This document shows positions 28,368 to 38,729 of a stretch of 64,000 nucleotides of DNA, piece by piece. The translations under genes and the position numbers were made by a program. Below the pieces are notes generated by a model. The model did not search any database. It saw only the letters and a list, made by a program, of their open reading frames with translations, and was not told where the DNA came from. Within the stretch, counting starts at the first letter, position 1. Each line of letters opens with the position of its first letter. The stretch is from Prochlorococcus sp. AG-363-B04 (lineage in GTDB: Bacteria > Cyanobacteriota > Cyanobacteriia > PCC-6307 > Cyanobiaceae): NCBI GenBank assembly GCA_003278465.1, contig QCFC01000003.1, positions 44,920 to 108,919 of the forward strand, read 5' to 3'.

Positions 28368-29539
28368 GCTCCCTCAATCTGCTTTTCTTTCATCCAAGAC
28401 ATCATTGTTGAGAAAATCACCCTAATTCCAATTTCTAAACTCCTTTCTTCAGGAGCAAAGTAACCATTATGTAAAGGGGCACAACCATTAATACCTGCGA
28501 CTCCCAACCTAAACATTGTGCCTGGGACATTTTGCAAAAATTCAGCAAAGTCCTCAGCTCCTAATGAAGGTTTTTCCAAGCGCATAACCTTATCTAATCC
28601 AAGCAGTTCAACTGCTGAATGCTCTATCAAGTCTGTTAAGTGAGGATCATTAAATACAGGAGGAGTAATACATCGATATTGAACAACCGCATCACCTCCC
28701 AAACTTCTACAAATTGATTGCACTGTTTGCTCTATCCAACCAGGAAGCGTTTCATGAAAAGTAGAATCTAAGCATCTGACAGTACCTAACAACCTAACTT
28801 TATCTGCAATCACGTTAAAAGCCTTACCTCCAGAAATACGGCCAAAACTTACAACAACAGGAGTCTGTGCATCTAATCTTCTACTTATAGATTCTTGAAG
28901 TCCAGTGACAACTCTTGAAGCTATCCATATTGCATCTACAGCCTCATGAGGTCTGGCACCATGACCACCTTGACCTTGTATCTCAATCTTCAACTCACCT
29001 GCTGCCGCAGTAAGACTTCCAGTACGCACTCCAATAGTTCCTACATCTAAGGCAGGGCAAACATGAACACCAAACAAAGCATCTAATTCATCCGTTGCTC
29101 CATCTTTTTTCATCCAACGAGCTCCTTCCGCTAATTCTTCTGCAGGTTGAAATATCAAACGAACTCCTGAGATAAGTGAATCTTCCATTGCAAGCAGTCT
29201 TGCAACCCCAAGACCTATGCATGTATGTAAATCATGACCACAAGCATGCATAACTCCCTGATTCAAGGACGCATAAGGAAGACCAGTGCGCTCCTCTATA
29301 GGAAGAGCATCCATATCCACTCGTAATCCAACAATTAATCCTGCATCATCTCCAAGATCAGCTGTTACCCCTGTTCGTCCAATACCCTCACTAACTCGCC
29401 AACCATAATCTCTTAACTCACCTGCTATTAATGCAGCTGTTTGGTGCTCTTTTCCACTCAACTCTGGATGAGCATGCAAATGTCGTCGGAGTTCTATCAA
29501 CTCCGGCAAAATGCTTGAGAGGCGTTCATCCCAGTTCAA
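28364..29539 (-). CDS. M20-family amidohydrolase
   Basis: The 391-residue protein is a metal-dependent peptidase/amidohydrolase of the HipO/IAA-amino-acid hydrolase group. Metal ligands and the catalytic region are in HACGHDLHTCIGLG near residues 98-111 and PAEELAEGARWM near 131-142, with GGHGARPHEAVDAI in the dimerisation domain and SLGAEDFAEFL near 335. It would release amino acids or aromatic acids from N-acyl conjugates. The start is a TTG at 29539. It overlaps the next gene by four bases and follows the TPR gene by seven, so 28143-31468 looks like one minus-strand operon. Confidence 0.9.
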   Translation of the reverse strand: MNWDERLSSILPELIELRRHLHAHPELSGKEHQTAALIAGELRDYGWRVSEGIGRTGVTADLGDDAGLIVGLRVDMDALPIEERTGLPYASLNQGVMHACGHDLHTCIGLGVARLLAMEDSLISGVRLIFQPAEELAEGARWMKKDGATDELDALFGVHVCPALDVGTIGVRTGSLTAAAGELKIEIQGQGGHGARPHEAVDAIWIASRVVTGLQESISRRLDAQTPVVVSFGRISGGKAFNVIADKVRLLGTVRCLDSTFHETLPGWIEQTVQSICRSLGGDAVVQYRCITPPVFNDPHLTDLIEHSAVELLGLDKVMRLEKPSLGAEDFAEFLQNVPGTMFRLGVAGINGCAPLHNGYFAPEERSLEIGIRVIFSTMMSWMKEKQIEGA

Positions 29540-29546
29540 GAGAACC

Positions 29547-30371
29547 TCACAGGCTATCTAAAGAAAGAAAAGACATTAAATCTGCCGTGGGACCTGGTGG
29601 CCACCGACGAATATTAAGTAGCCACTCAGCTTCTCTATAACGGCTATCTAATCCAACTGCAGCTTCCCAATTACTTTCCGCTTCACCAAAACAACCTTCA
29701 CGCCACAACATTGCACTAAATGCTGCCCTTGCGTCAGCAAACATGGGGTAACGACGAATTAACTGTCGTAATTCTGCTTCAACCTCATCTAATTTGCCCA
29801 ACTCATAAGAAGCCAATGCCTTACTTGATCGAGCTAGTGCAAAGTCTGGCTTTGCCAAGGCAGCTTTATTAAATAAAACTTCTGCTTGCTGCCAATCCCC
29901 CTGAGAGCCTCTGAGATTTCCAAGGTTATATAAAGCAGAAGAATCAGAGGGGAAACGATCAAGAATCCAGATGTAATCCAATTCTGCTTGATTCCAATAT
30001 TGCAAGGCTTCTTCAGCAATTCCTCTATTCAGATGTGGATCAGGATCTGATGGCATCAGCTCAATCGCTCTCGTCTGATCATCTATCGCCCTCTCAGGTT
30101 CACCAAGAGCTAATAAAACATTTCCTCGATTGCTCACCGCAGAAGCATCAGTTGGGAACAGTTGAATATATCGATCCCACAATGAAAGTGCTTCTGGAAA
30201 ATTCCCTTGCCTAGACATCAACAAAGCCTTTTGAAATAAAGATTCTCCAGATTGAGCCAACGTACTAACAGGCTGAATAAACAGCAGCACACAACTCAGA
30301 AGCAAAAACCCCAGGAATTTGAATATGACTTTCTTCAGCATTCTCAACCAAATCATTTCTTCTCCACGCAT
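29547..30371 (-). CDS. TPR-repeat protein, exported or membrane-anchored
   Basis: The 274-residue protein starts with a basic stretch and a hydrophobic segment ([19 protein letters not shown], about residues 15-33) ending near TLAQS, which looks like a signal peptide. Repeats follow: [59 protein letters not shown] and [19 protein letters not shown], typical of about five tetratricopeptide units. TPR arrays bind other proteins; the partner is unknown. The gene overlaps the 3' end of ruvB by 19 bases. A Met at 30356 is an alternative start. Confidence 0.85.
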   Translation of the reverse strand: MRGEEMIWLRMLKKVIFKFLGFLLLSCVLLFIQPVSTLAQSGESLFQKALLMSRQGNFPEALSLWDRYIQLFPTDASAVSNRGNVLLALGEPERAIDDQTRAIELMPSDPDPHLNRGIAEEALQYWNQAELDYIWILDRFPSDSSALYNLGNLRGSQGDWQQAEVLFNKAALAKPDFALARSSKALASYELGKLDEVEAELRQLIRRYPMFADARAAFSAMLWREGCFGEAESNWEAAVGLDSRYREAEWLLNIRRWPPGPTADLMSFLSLDSL

Positions 30372-31411
30372 CCAAGATGTTGCCTTCCAGCACTAGTGAT
30401 AACTCGACCTCGTGGAGTTCTTTGGAGAAAACCCAACTGCAACAAAAAAGGTTCCACAACTGATTCAAGAGTTACAGAATCCTCACCCAAAGTTGCAGCC
30501 AAAGTATCTAAGCCCACAGGACCTCCATCATGAACCTTAAGTAAAAGTTCTAGGAATTGTCGGTCACTTGCATCTAATCCTCGACTATCAACCTTATGCA
30601 GAGTTAAAGCATCATCTACCAAGTTTTCATCAATTAAATTTTTCCTTCCATGCACAGTTGCAAAATCACGAACTCTACGCAATAGTCTATTAGCAATTCT
30701 AGGTGTCCCTCTACATCTACAAGCAATTTCCCTACAAGCTTCTGTTGATAGATTTAAATTAAGTAATTTGCTCGTACGCGCAACAATAGCATATAAATCT
30801 TCTAAGCAATAAAAATTTAAACGTTGAATAAGACCAAATCGATCCCTTAATGGTGAGCTTAATGAACCAGCTCGAGTTGTTGCGCCAATTAAAGTAAAAG
30901 GGACTAAATTGATGCTTCTAGTTCGGGCAGAACTTCCTTTTCCGACTGTTAGATCAAGTCGAAGATTCTCCATAGCAGGATATAAAAGTTCTTCAGCAAC
31001 TTTCGTGAGTCGATGAATCTCATCAATAAACAATAATTCACGGGGTTTTAAATTCACTAACAATCCAATGATGTCCCTTGGACGTTCTAATGCAGGTGCA
31101 CTCGTGACACGACAATGAACTCCTAATTCTTGAGCTAAAACCATGGCCATAGTTGTCTTTCCCAAACCAGGGGGTCCATAAAGCAAAACATGGTCTAATG
31201 AATCACCTCTTCCTAAAGAAGCCTGAACAGCAATTCTCAAAACTTGCTTCAGATCCCTCTGACCTACATAATCATCAAAAGAACTTGGTCGAAGTCGATC
31301 TTCTCTAGATGAACTTTTCTCCTCTGGAAAAGCTATCGCATCCACAACTCGATGCTTGGACATCTGTGAGCTTGAATTAGCTTTACCAGAATTAGAAGAG
31401 ACAATTGCCAT
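30353..31411 (-). CDS. ruvB: Holliday junction helicase RuvB
   Basis: The ATPase motor drives branch migration with RuvA. Walker A is [12 protein letters not shown], Walker [10 protein letters not shown], sensor 1 [18 protein letters not shown], and the C-terminal winged helix ends [14 protein letters not shown]. The frame opens at 31468 (371 aa), but that would cross the start of the divergent smpB. The ATG at 31411 ([10 protein letters not shown], 352 aa) gives the family length and leaves 50 bases between the genes. It overlaps the TPR gene downstream. Confidence 0.95.
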   Translation of the reverse strand: MAIVSSNSGKANSSSQMSKHRVVDAIAFPEEKSSSREDRLRPSSFDDYVGQRDLKQVLRIAVQASLGRGDSLDHVLLYGPPGLGKTTMAMVLAQELGVHCRVTSAPALERPRDIIGLLVNLKPRELLFIDEIHRLTKVAEELLYPAMENLRLDLTVGKGSSARTRSINLVPFTLIGATTRAGSLSSPLRDRFGLIQRLNFYCLEDLYAIVARTSKLLNLNLSTEACREIACRCRGTPRIANRLLRRVRDFATVHGRKNLIDENLVDDALTLHKVDSRGLDASDRQFLELLLKVHDGGPVGLDTLAATLGEDSVTLESVVEPFLLQLGFLQRTPRGRVITSAGRQHLGCVEKK

Positions 31412-31461
31412 GCTGAAAGGGTAACTGTCTCCGGAAAAGTTCAAAGCATTATTAAAGGCAG

Positions 31462-31959
31462 ATGGCAAAACTCACGGGAAAACAAGCTCGCGCCGCCAAA
31501 CGTGCTGCTGCTAATAAATTACTGGCCGATAACCGCCTCGCCAAGCATCAATACGAAATTTTAGAGACACTAGAAACTGGAATAGAGCTTTTGGGCACTG
31601 AAGTGAAGTCAATCCGATCAGGTCAAGCAAATTTAAGAGATGGGTTTTGTCTTATTAGAAAAGGAGAGCTTCAACTACATAATGTTCACATCTCTCCACA
31701 TCGCCATGCTGGTAATTACTTCAACCACGATCCACTTCGAACTCGCAAACTTCTTGCACACCGCAAGGAAATTGACAAGCTAAAAGGGAAGCTAGAAAAA
31801 AAAGGTCTAACTCTTGTCCCACTCAATCTTCATCTAAAAGGCTCTTGGATTAAATTAACAATTGGCCTCGGAAAAGGTAGAAAGTTGCATGACAAGCGTC
31901 ATGAAGAAAAACAGAAACAAGTAAATCGAGAAGTCAAGTCAGCCTTATCTAACTATTAA
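31462..31959 (+). CDS. smpB: SsrA-binding protein SmpB
   Basis: The 165-residue protein carries tmRNA to stalled ribosomes. Typical blocks are [28 protein letters not shown] (ends only as landmarks), [19 protein letters not shown]-like [12 protein letters not shown], and the basic C-terminal tail [16 protein letters not shown] 31462 follows an AGATGG context. The last four bases overlap, tail to tail, the gene on the opposite strand. The tmRNA itself is not in the window. Confidence 0.95.
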   Translation: MAKLTGKQARAAKRAAANKLLADNRLAKHQYEILETLETGIELLGTEVKSIRSGQANLRDGFCLIRKGELQLHNVHISPHRHAGNYFNHDPLRTRKLLAHRKEIDKLKGKLEKKGLTLVPLNLHLKGSWIKLTIGLGKGRKLHDKRHEEKQKQVNREVKSALSNY

Positions 31960-32930
31960 AAATACCGAAAAGAAAAAGATACTTGATCCGAAGAAAGACC
32001 TTGATTATTAATTATAATTTTTACTACTGATTGAACATTCCTATCAAACGAAAGATCTCTTAGTGAAGTACGATTAAATAATAAATTTCCAGATAAGTCA
32101 TAAATAATCATCTGCATTAAAGGAGAGCCTTGAATGGACAACTCCAATCTCTTACCCTCAGGGATATGAACTGACAACAAGCGGGACTCGTCAGGAGGAA
32201 CAGACAGATTGAATTCTTTTTTTCTAGAGAATCCAGGGTTAATGGCATGAATCCTGACATCTGAAAGACTTTTAATAGCAGCAGCATGCCAAAGCTGGAG
32301 GAATGGTTCTCTAGGTTTTTGAAAATCGAATGAATCTACGAGTAAATATTTAGAAGCCAAATTAATAAGCTCTTCAATAATAGAATTACTTAAACCTTGT
32401 TGAAGCAAAACTGATCTCTCTTTATCCCAATCAGCTGCATTCAAACTACCTAATCTTTCACGAGTTGAAGGAGGAAGTAACTGTACCCTAGACAACCATT
32501 GATTCGCCAACTCTTCCCAAGCCAATCTAAATGAGTTTTCTTCTTTTGAATCTGAAAGGAATTCCCCTGCTAACTCGGGAAAACGACGAGAAAAACTTGC
32601 ATCAACAAGCTGAAGGAACCAAACTCTATCTATTTGTAAGGCACGCAACCTATTAAACAAAAGCTGACGATAATCTGTTTGATTAACAGTTGAATCTAAT
32701 ACTCCAGAAAAAACTCCATTTTCTATATTTGTTGAAATCCTCTGAAATCTATTTCCAAACACAAACCAACACATATAAGTAATTGCACAAATAGTAAGCA
32801 AAAGGCCGCTGACTACAGGTACAATTCTCCCCTCAGCTGCTGATAACTTGTTTTTAGAGCGAAGCCCTAATCGTGACTGCATTAACCAGCAAAGTCTTGC
32901 AAAGTGATCTGGATCGTAAGAGCACTTCAT
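31956..32930 (-). CDS. Membrane-anchored protein of unknown function, 324 aa
   Basis: Not recognised. A single hydrophobic segment ([21 protein letters not shown], about residues 37-57) follows a basic cytoplasmic stretch, so the remaining ~265 residues probably face the periplasm or lumen. The middle is helical and the C-terminal 80 residues ([20 protein letters not shown] to VSFSFRYF) look like beta strands. There are no catalytic motifs I can identify. The ATG is 32930. It converges on smpB with a four-base overlap and is divergent from egtB with 93 bases between. Confidence 0.65.
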   Translation of the reverse strand: MKCSYDPDHFARLCWLMQSRLGLRSKNKLSAAEGRIVPVVSGLLLTICAITYMCWFVFGNRFQRISTNIENGVFSGVLDSTVNQTDYRQLLFNRLRALQIDRVWFLQLVDASFSRRFPELAGEFLSDSKEENSFRLAWEELANQWLSRVQLLPPSTRERLGSLNAADWDKERSVLLQQGLSNSIIEELINLASKYLLVDSFDFQKPREPFLQLWHAAAIKSLSDVRIHAINPGFSRKKEFNLSVPPDESRLLSVHIPEGKRLELSIQGSPLMQMIIYDLSGNLLFNRTSLRDLSFDRNVQSVVKIIINNQGLSSDQVSFSFRYF

Positions 32931-33023
32931 TAACTATCTCCAAGCAAGGCAAAGAAGACTCTCAATTAATAATTGAAAAGCTTTGATATACACATATATT
33001 CCTAGTTCCCTTTCCTTATAATC

Positions 33024-34286
33024 ATGACTAATATACATAAAGAAAATCAAGAATCCAAAAATTCTTTTCTTACTAGGCTTAAACTTACTCGTCAAGCAAG
33101 TGAAGATTTAATAATTCCTTTAAGTCCAGAAGACTTATGCCTCCAAGGAATGGAAACAGCCAGTCCGCCGAAATGGCACTTGGCTCACACAACATGGTTC
33201 TTTGAAACATTTGTTCTTAGGCCTCATCTCCCTAGTTATAGAGGAGCTGATAAAAGTTGGGGTTTCCTATTCAATTCATACTATGACGCCTGCGGGAAAC
33301 GACATCCAAGATCTAAAAGAGGCCTATTAACAAGACCTTCTATTAAAGAAATTATGACTTGGAGAAAACAAGTCGACCAAGCACTTGAAAAGTTGCTCAA
33401 CGAAACTTCTGGATCCAATCACTCCATACAAAATCTTATTGAACTTGGCATACAGCATGAACAACAACATCAAGAGCTACTATTAATGGACCTACTTGAT
33501 GGTTTTAGTCGCCAGCCACTAGAACCTAGTTATTGGAGCAATCAAAATCAACATATATATCCAACCTATTTCAAAAAGGATCATGAAAAATATAAAAATC
33601 AATGGTTATCCTCTAAAGGAGGACTTTTAGATATTGGAATTGGAATTCCAAATAATAAATCTAACTTAAATGAATTCTCTTTTGATAATGAAAGTCCTCG
33701 ACATCGAGTTTGGCTAGAACCATTTAAAATATCTAGACAACTAGTACGAAATATTGAATATCAAGAATTCATAGCAGACGGAGGCTATGAACGACCTGAA
33801 TTTTGGATGAGTGAAGGATGGAGCACAAAAGAAACAAGAGGTTGGGAGGCTCCCCGATACTGGAGAATGTCATGTAATAAGAAATCTTGGTGCTGGGAAT
33901 TTACGCTTTCTGGGAAACAACCCTTAAATCCTTATTCCCCAGTCAGCCATGTCAGTTGGTTTGAAGCAGATGCATATGCACGCTGGGCAAAAGCTCGACT
34001 TCCAACTGAACAGGAATGGGAGGCATCTACTATTCAACATGGAAATCAAATCAACGAAATCCATTCATCTCTTTGGCAATGGACTGCTAGCAATTACAAC
34101 CCTTATCCAGGATTCAAGCCTGCATCTGGAGCAATAGGAGAATACAACGCTAAATTCATGTCTTCCCAATATGTACTACGAGGTAGCAGTTACTTAACGC
34201 CACCTAGGCACAGTCGAAACACTTATAGAAACTACTTCTCACCTCAAAGTAGGTGGATGGCATCTGGCATAAGGCTTGCTCAATGA
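33024..34286 (+). CDS. egtB: EgtB-like iron-dependent sulfoxide synthase
   Basis: The 420-residue protein has the two EgtB domains. The DinB-like domain (about 1-180) carries WHLAHTTWF near residue 55 and the HX3HXE iron motif HEQQHQE with His145 and His149. The formylglycine-generating-enzyme-like domain (about 200-420) includes RLPTEQEWEAS, SLWQWTASNYNPYPGF and RGSSYLTPPRHSRNTYRNYF. EgtB joins hercynine to a thiol donor with oxygen. Its stop overlaps the egtD ATG by four bases (ATGA). No egtA, egtC or egtE is nearby, so this may be a cysteine-using type; that is inference. Confidence 0.9.
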   Translation: MTNIHKENQESKNSFLTRLKLTRQASEDLIIPLSPEDLCLQGMETASPPKWHLAHTTWFFETFVLRPHLPSYRGADKSWGFLFNSYYDACGKRHPRSKRGLLTRPSIKEIMTWRKQVDQALEKLLNETSGSNHSIQNLIELGIQHEQQHQELLLMDLLDGFSRQPLEPSYWSNQNQHIYPTYFKKDHEKYKNQWLSSKGGLLDIGIGIPNNKSNLNEFSFDNESPRHRVWLEPFKISRQLVRNIEYQEFIADGGYERPEFWMSEGWSTKETRGWEAPRYWRMSCNKKSWCWEFTLSGKQPLNPYSPVSHVSWFEADAYARWAKARLPTEQEWEASTIQHGNQINEIHSSLWQWTASNYNPYPGFKPASGAIGEYNAKFMSSQYVLRGSSYLTPPRHSRNTYRNYFSPQSRWMASGIRLAQ

Positions 34287-35242
34287 ATTTCGAATTAATC
34301 AATCTCTATCCACCCAAGACAAACATAAAAAATTTAATTATTAATTGTCTCTCAAAATCAACCAAGCAATTGCCAGCTTGGTATCTTTATGATCAGAAAG
34401 GTTCACTCCTCTTTGAGGAAATTTGTAAGCAACCAGAATATACACTGACAAGAACTGAAACTCTTCTCATAGAAAAAGAGATAAAAACTATTTCCAAATC
34501 ATTAGGACTTGGTGTAATAGTTGAATTTGGAGCAGGAAATTCACAGAAAATTTTACCGTTACTAAAGACCTCATATATCAAGGGATATGTAGCTCTTGAT
34601 ATATGTATTGATTCTCTTTATAAATCCCTCAATACACTCAACAGTCAGTTCCCTCACATCCCAATGCTGGGTATATGTTGCGACCTCAATCGAATTGAAA
34701 AACTTCCTGATCACAAACTTTTAGAGAACAATAGGCTGCTTGGATTCTTCCCAGGAAGTTCACTTGGGAATTATGACAGTAAAGGAGCAGTTAACTTACT
34801 AGTGCAGTTCCGCAAATTACTAAATAATGGGCCATTGCTTATAGGATTAGATCAACCAAAATCATCTAATCAAATAGAAGCTGCATATAATGATGCTGCT
34901 GGCTTCTCAAAAGCATTTGCAGAAAACCTTCTCCATCGTTTAAACAGAGAATTAGAAGGCACATTAAATATCCAAAAATTTAACTATGAAGCAACTTGGC
35001 AACCTGAAAAAAGTCGAGTCCAAATGGCACTGCTAAGCAAATGCACACAAGTTGTCAAAATAGCTGGCAAACAATGGACTTTCACTTCTGGAGAACCATT
35101 AATCACTGAATTTAGTATCAAATACACTCCAGAAAATGCACTAGAACTATTTTCCCAAGCAGGATGGGTTGGCATTGATCGCTGGCATGACCCTAATGAA
35201 GAATTTTCCTTACATTTACTAAAACCTAAAAGCATGAACTAA
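34283..35242 (+). CDS. egtD: L-histidine N-alpha-methyltransferase EgtD
   Basis: The 319-residue protein would methylate histidine three times with S-adenosylmethionine to give hercynine. The SAM-binding block is VEFGAGNSQKILPLL near residue 75, LGFFPGSSLGNYD near 155 is characteristic, and the C-terminal FTSGEPLITEFSIKYTPE carries the acidic substrate contacts of EgtD. The N-terminal LPAWYLYDQKGSLLFEEI also fits. The frame opens at 34253, but ATG 34283 overlaps the egtB stop in an ATGA arrangement, so I chose it. Each turnover yields S-adenosylhomocysteine, which AhcY (44355-45782) clears. Confidence 0.93.
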   Translation: MNFELINLYPPKTNIKNLIINCLSKSTKQLPAWYLYDQKGSLLFEEICKQPEYTLTRTETLLIEKEIKTISKSLGLGVIVEFGAGNSQKILPLLKTSYIKGYVALDICIDSLYKSLNTLNSQFPHIPMLGICCDLNRIEKLPDHKLLENNRLLGFFPGSSLGNYDSKGAVNLLVQFRKLLNNGPLLIGLDQPKSSNQIEAAYNDAAGFSKAFAENLLHRLNRELEGTLNIQKFNYEATWQPEKSRVQMALLSKCTQVVKIAGKQWTFTSGEPLITEFSIKYTPENALELFSQAGWVGIDRWHDPNEEFSLHLLKPKSMN

Positions 35243-35267
35243 TCAAAATCTAGAAAATCACATAATA

Positions 35268-35498
35268 ATGATTAAGGCAATTCACCAAAAACTCGTACGC
35301 CAAGAACGAGAAAAGCTTATACAAGAGCTAGATGAAATCTACACAAAGGCCTTTGGAAGACTTCAACACCTTGAAGTTGAAGAGCGGACACTTGCCAAAC
35401 TAGTGCAACTTATTCTCCTTTCGAAAGATGCTGCAATAACAACACTACAAAAGGAAGTCGAAGTACCAATAATTACCCAAGCCCCAAAAAATCAATGA
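35268..35498 (+). CDS. Small conserved protein of the egt operon, 76 aa
   Basis: A helical, charged soluble protein (KLVRQEREKLIQELDEIYTKAF, ends as landmarks; then LVQLILLSKDAAITTLQ). I recognise no domain. It starts 25 bases after egtD and overlaps the next gene by four bases (ATGA), so it belongs to the same message. I recall that marine picocyanobacterial genes in this place are sometimes named hercynine metabolism small protein, a name based on gene neighbourhood; I cannot verify it here. No reaction should be inferred. Confidence 0.8.
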   Translation: MIKAIHQKLVRQEREKLIQELDEIYTKAFGRLQHLEVEERTLAKLVQLILLSKDAAITTLQKEVEVPIITQAPKNQ

Positions 35499-35980
35499 AT
35501 TACTCTTGGCTAGAAAAACTTGAACAAGATCTGGAAAAGAAATTTGAACAGTTTTTGTTAACAAATCCACACCAAGAATTATTACTAAAGCGACAAGATT
35601 TTCATGACCGTTTTAAAAAACTCGAAGTACAAAGACAACAAATACAACAACAGGCCCATTGCCAACGACAAGACTTGATTTCTCTAGCAAACAATCTCCG
35701 CCAGTGGAAAAATAGAGCTAAAAAAGCACGTCAATCTGGAGAAACTGCATTAGCAAGTAAAGCTGAAAAACATATATCAGATTTATTGGACCAAGGAAAA
35801 ATCCTTTGGTCCAAGCTTGAAAAGCTAGGAATTCGTTTCAACGCAATTGAGAAACAAATTTCTGCTTTATCTCACCAAGCAAAAGAATCTTGCTCAACCC
35901 TCGAAGAGGATTGGGCCCGATTCGAAGCTACCCAGGAGCTTGAAAAACTGAAAATGAAAAACAAAGATCTAAGGGGATAA
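35495..35980 (+). CDS. Coiled-coil protein of the egt operon, 161 aa
   Basis: Almost the whole protein is charged helix with heptad-like spacing: LEKLEQDLEKKFEQFLL, RHDRFKKLEVQRQQIQQQ-like and LWSKLEKLGIRFNAIEKQI. It has no signal peptide or membrane segment and no catalytic motif. It overlaps the preceding small gene by four bases and closes the egtB-egtD operon. It could be a scaffold or partner of the two enzymes, but this rests only on position. A hairpin overlaps its stop codon and serves the opposing gene. Confidence 0.8.
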   Translation: MNYSWLEKLEQDLEKKFEQFLLTNPHQELLLKRQDFHDRFKKLEVQRQQIQQQAHCQRQDLISLANNLRQWKNRAKKARQSGETALASKAEKHISDLLDQGKILWSKLEKLGIRFNAIEKQISALSHQAKESCSTLEEDWARFEATQELEKLKMKNKDLRG

Positions 35981-35991
35981 CCCTTAGATCT
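35955..35991 (-). terminator. Hairpin between the egt operon and the opposing small gene
   Basis: A perfect 11-bp stem (35965-35975 with 35981-35991) encloses a 5-base loop. On the minus strand it is followed by TTTGTTTTTC, giving an intrinsic terminator for the gene at 35991-36254. On the plus strand it overlaps the last codons of the coiled-coil gene and has no T-run, so it is weaker in that direction. Confidence 0.65.
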
Positions 35992-36254
35992 CAACTCTTC
36001 GGAGTAGGCGGTTCCAAACTCACATTCTCCGGTGGAGGTGTGGGATCTGGATCCGCTATTAGCATGTGCTGCAGCACAATCTCCGGTCGTTCACTGTCGC
36101 GCCAGCGGATGCGATAAGCAGGCATCTTGGTACCGCGACTAGTGGTCTGTTCCACTGGCTCCATTACCCAGCCACGCCGAGAGCGCCCCTGGGGATTGCG
36201 CTTGACAACCGCATCGGCGTGCTTGAAGCGGAAACCTACGCGCTCACCACTCAT
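35991..36254 (-). CDS. Conserved hypothetical protein, 87 aa
   Basis: A small soluble protein with a GERVGFRFKHADAVVKRNPQGR start, an EPVEQTTSRGTKMPAYRIRW-type strand-rich middle and a proline-rich tail (DPDPTPPPENVSLEPPTPKS). The beta-rich core resembles a small SH3-like or KOW-like barrel, but I cannot name the family. ATG 36254 is preferred over a TTG at 36281 that would add nine residues. It lies 32 bases downstream of lysS if the longer start is used, so it may be cotranscribed. Its local GC content looks higher than that of the neighbours. Confidence 0.65.
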   Translation of the reverse strand: MSGERVGFRFKHADAVVKRNPQGRSRRGWVMEPVEQTTSRGTKMPAYRIRWRDSERPEIVLQHMLIADPDPTPPPENVSLEPPTPKS

Positions 36255-36313
36255 CTGTTGAGGACCTAGCCACTGAATCAATTATCCACTGTGGTGGTTC
36301 AAAGGGAAGAGAT

Positions 36314-37843
36314 TTAAGTCTTCAACTCAGGACGAAGTAGAGGAAATGCAATCACATCACGTATGGAAGGGCTGTCAGTAAGCAGCATTACCAAGCGATC
36401 AATGCCTATTCCCAGGCCTCCGGTAGGGGGCATTCCAACTTCTAAAGCATTAATAAAGTCTTCATCAACACCATGAGCTTCTAAATTCCCTGCAAGGCGC
36501 TTTTTTTGTTGTAACTCAAGACGCTGCCGCTGATCAATAGGATCAATCAACTCACTAAAAGCATTTGCCGTCTCACGCCCAACAATAAACAACTCAAAAC
36601 GCTCAACCATCCCTGACTTACTTCTGTGCTTTCTAGCTAAAGGAGAAATTTCAATGGGATAATCCATCACAAATGTTGGCTGAACAAGTTTTGATTCCAC
36701 TGCTTGCTCAAAAGCCTCATTCAACAAATGTCCCACTGTTTCAGCCTCAGAAGGTACCTCTAATCCAATCTTTTTCATTGCAGACTCTGCAACTGAACGA
36801 TCATCATGAAAATCCTGAAACTTAAGCCCCGTCACTTCCTCAACAATTTCATGCATAGATATTCGACGCCATGGGGGAGTCAGATCTATATCAACTCCTT
36901 GATAAGAGATCTTAGTTGAACCACATATTTCTTGACAAACTGATGAAATCAACTGTTCAGTAAGGTCCATTATGTCTAAATAATCGGCAAATGCCTGATA
37001 AATCTCAACAGAAGTAAATTCAGGATTATGACGAGTACTTATTCCTTCATTACGGAAAATTCTTCCCAATTCATAAACTCGCTCAAAGCCTCCTACAACA
37101 AGTCTCTTTAGGTGTAATTCTGTTGCAATTCTTAGATAAAGAGGTAAGTCTAATGAATTATGATGAGTAATAAATGGTCTAGCTTCTGCACCACCTGCTT
37201 CAGCTTGTAAAACAGGTGTTTCAATCTCTAAAAAGCGTCGTTTATCTAACCAACGTCTTATAGCGCTAACCATTAATGCACGCCGTCTAAAAGTTTCGCG
37301 AGACTGAGGAGAAACGACTAAATCTAAATATCTCTGCCTATAGCGTTTTTCAACATCGCTCAACCCATGCCATTTATCAGGTAAAGGTTGCAAAGATTTA
37401 GTTAACATCTTCCAATTAATTACTTTCACAGAAAGCTCACCTTTATCAGTTCGGCGCAGTATTCCCTCTACTCCAATCCAATCACCGGAATCAACAAGGG
37501 TAGTGAGCTGAACAAAAGGACTTATCTCATTATTTGTTGATGAAGCAGAATCAAGAGTTCGTTTTTCCAGGAAAAGTTGAATAGTTCCAACTTCATCGGC
37601 CAAAGTAAAAAATGCCAATTTTCCAAAGACTCGACGAGTCATCACTCGCCCAGCTAAAGATACGGAAACATTTCGCTCCTCTCCGCTTGGCAAATCTTTG
37701 TGTTCACATTGCAACGTAGCGGTTTGATGAGTTGGCTCAAATCGCAAAGCATAAGGATCTTGGCCAACCTCTTTTAAAGAATTGGACTTTTCTAGACGAG
37801 TCTCGCGCAGATCAGACAAGGCAATATGTGCTGAGGGCGCCAT
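36314..37843 (-). CDS. lysS: Lysyl-tRNA synthetase, class II
   Basis: The 509-residue enzyme charges tRNA-Lys. The N-terminal OB fold (about 60-165) has [21 protein letters not shown]. The class II core shows motif 1 in [21 protein letters not shown], motif 2 in [20 protein letters not shown], and motif 3 in [19 protein letters not shown] near the end. Length matches the family (about 505). The ATG is 37841-37843. rpaB lies 46 bases upstream on the same strand. Confidence 0.97.
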   Translation of the reverse strand: MAPSAHIALSDLRETRLEKSNSLKEVGQDPYALRFEPTHQTATLQCEHKDLPSGEERNVSVSLAGRVMTRRVFGKLAFFTLADEVGTIQLFLEKRTLDSASSTNNEISPFVQLTTLVDSGDWIGVEGILRRTDKGELSVKVINWKMLTKSLQPLPDKWHGLSDVEKRYRQRYLDLVVSPQSRETFRRRALMVSAIRRWLDKRRFLEIETPVLQAEAGGAEARPFITHHNSLDLPLYLRIATELHLKRLVVGGFERVYELGRIFRNEGISTRHNPEFTSVEIYQAFADYLDIMDLTEQLISSVCQEICGSTKISYQGVDIDLTPPWRRISMHEIVEEVTGLKFQDFHDDRSVAESAMKKIGLEVPSEAETVGHLLNEAFEQAVESKLVQPTFVMDYPIEISPLARKHRSKSGMVERFELFIVGRETANAFSELIDPIDQRQRLELQQKKRLAGNLEAHGVDEDFINALEVGMPPTGGLGIGIDRLVMLLTDSPSIRDVIAFPLLRPELKT

Positions 37844-37889
37844 CTTGGCGTTCCATGGTAGGACTGCAATGGCAAGAGTTAAGGCTTAT

Positions 37890-38729
37890 TCAACTGGCTA
37901 TAGCTGTAGGGAATTCTCCCATTCGCTGTGAAGAGTATCCAATTCCTCTAACAGTAAGGATTAATTCAGGATTTCGTGGGTCTGGTTCAAGTTTGCCTCT
38001 TAATCTTGCAACATAAACATCAACAACACGTAAATCTGCTGCTCTTCTTGGAGGATACCCCCAAAGCTGTTCAAGAATCTCAGCCCTAGGCACAACTCGT
38101 CCAGGCTCTCTAAATAACAACTCCAACAAACTAAATTCCGTATAGGTAAGGCCAATGCGTTCGCCTGCACGACTTACCTGTCGCCTATTGGTATCTACAA
38201 CTAAATCCCCTACTCTCATTACACCTTGTCCAACTGGAAGCTCTCTTGGTTCTGCTATAGAAGAACCTGGTCCAACCCTTCTCAAAATCGTTGCAATGCG
38301 AGCCTCTAACTCTTTAGGGCTAAAAGGCTTAGAAAGGTAATCATCTGCACCTAGATCAAGTCCTGCCACCTTTTCAGAAATGGACTCCAAAGCCGTTAGA
38401 AAAATAATTGGTACACAAGATTCAGCGCGCAGCCGTCTACATACAGCAAAGCCATCCAATTTTGGAAGCATCACGTCTAAAACCACCAAATCAGGAGATT
38501 CACGATGAAAAATACCTAACGCCTCTTCACCATCTTGAGCTGATAACACCTCATAGCCAGCAAGCTTGAGCCGGGTAACTAGGACACGTAATACAGCTGG
38601 TTCATCATCAACAACCAGAATGGTCGCTTTAGGGTTCGCAGAGCCCCTCCGATCAGTTCCATCAGCATGCTCAAGCTTGGATGGACCGCCCCGGGGCATA
38701 AGCATCACCTTATCAAGAAAAGTAACCAT
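37890..38729 (-). CDS. rpaB: OmpR-family response regulator, RpaB-like
   Basis: The 279-residue protein has a receiver domain (about 36-150) with VVDDEPAVLRVLVTRLKLAGYEVL, the phosphoacceptor in VVLDVMLPKLDGFAVC, and FSPKELEARIATILRR. The DNA-binding winged helix (about 165-270) ends VVDVYVARLRGKLEPDPRNP to ILTVRGIGYSSQ. RpaB controls photosystem and high-light genes in cyanobacteria. The N-terminus carries about 35 extra residues, and Met11 is another possible start. RpaB is preferred over RpaA from the DNA-binding end, though only an alignment would settle it. The 283-base upstream gap to mreD is AT-rich with no clear element. Confidence 0.82.
   Translation of the reverse strand: MVTFLDKVMLMPRGGPSKLEHADGTDRRGSANPKATILVVDDEPAVLRVLVTRLKLAGYEVLSAQDGEEALGIFHRESPDLVVLDVMLPKLDGFAVCRRLRAESCVPIIFLTALESISEKVAGLDLGADDYLSKPFSPKELEARIATILRRVGPGSSIAEPRELPVGQGVMRVGDLVVDTNRRQVSRAGERIGLTYTEFSLLELLFREPGRVVPRAEILEQLWGYPPRRAADLRVVDVYVARLRGKLEPDPRNPELILTVRGIGYSSQRMGEFPTAIAS

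Noticed and set aside
31412..31468. Longer RuvB start
   Set aside because: It would overlap the divergent smpB start; ATG 31411 gives the family length.
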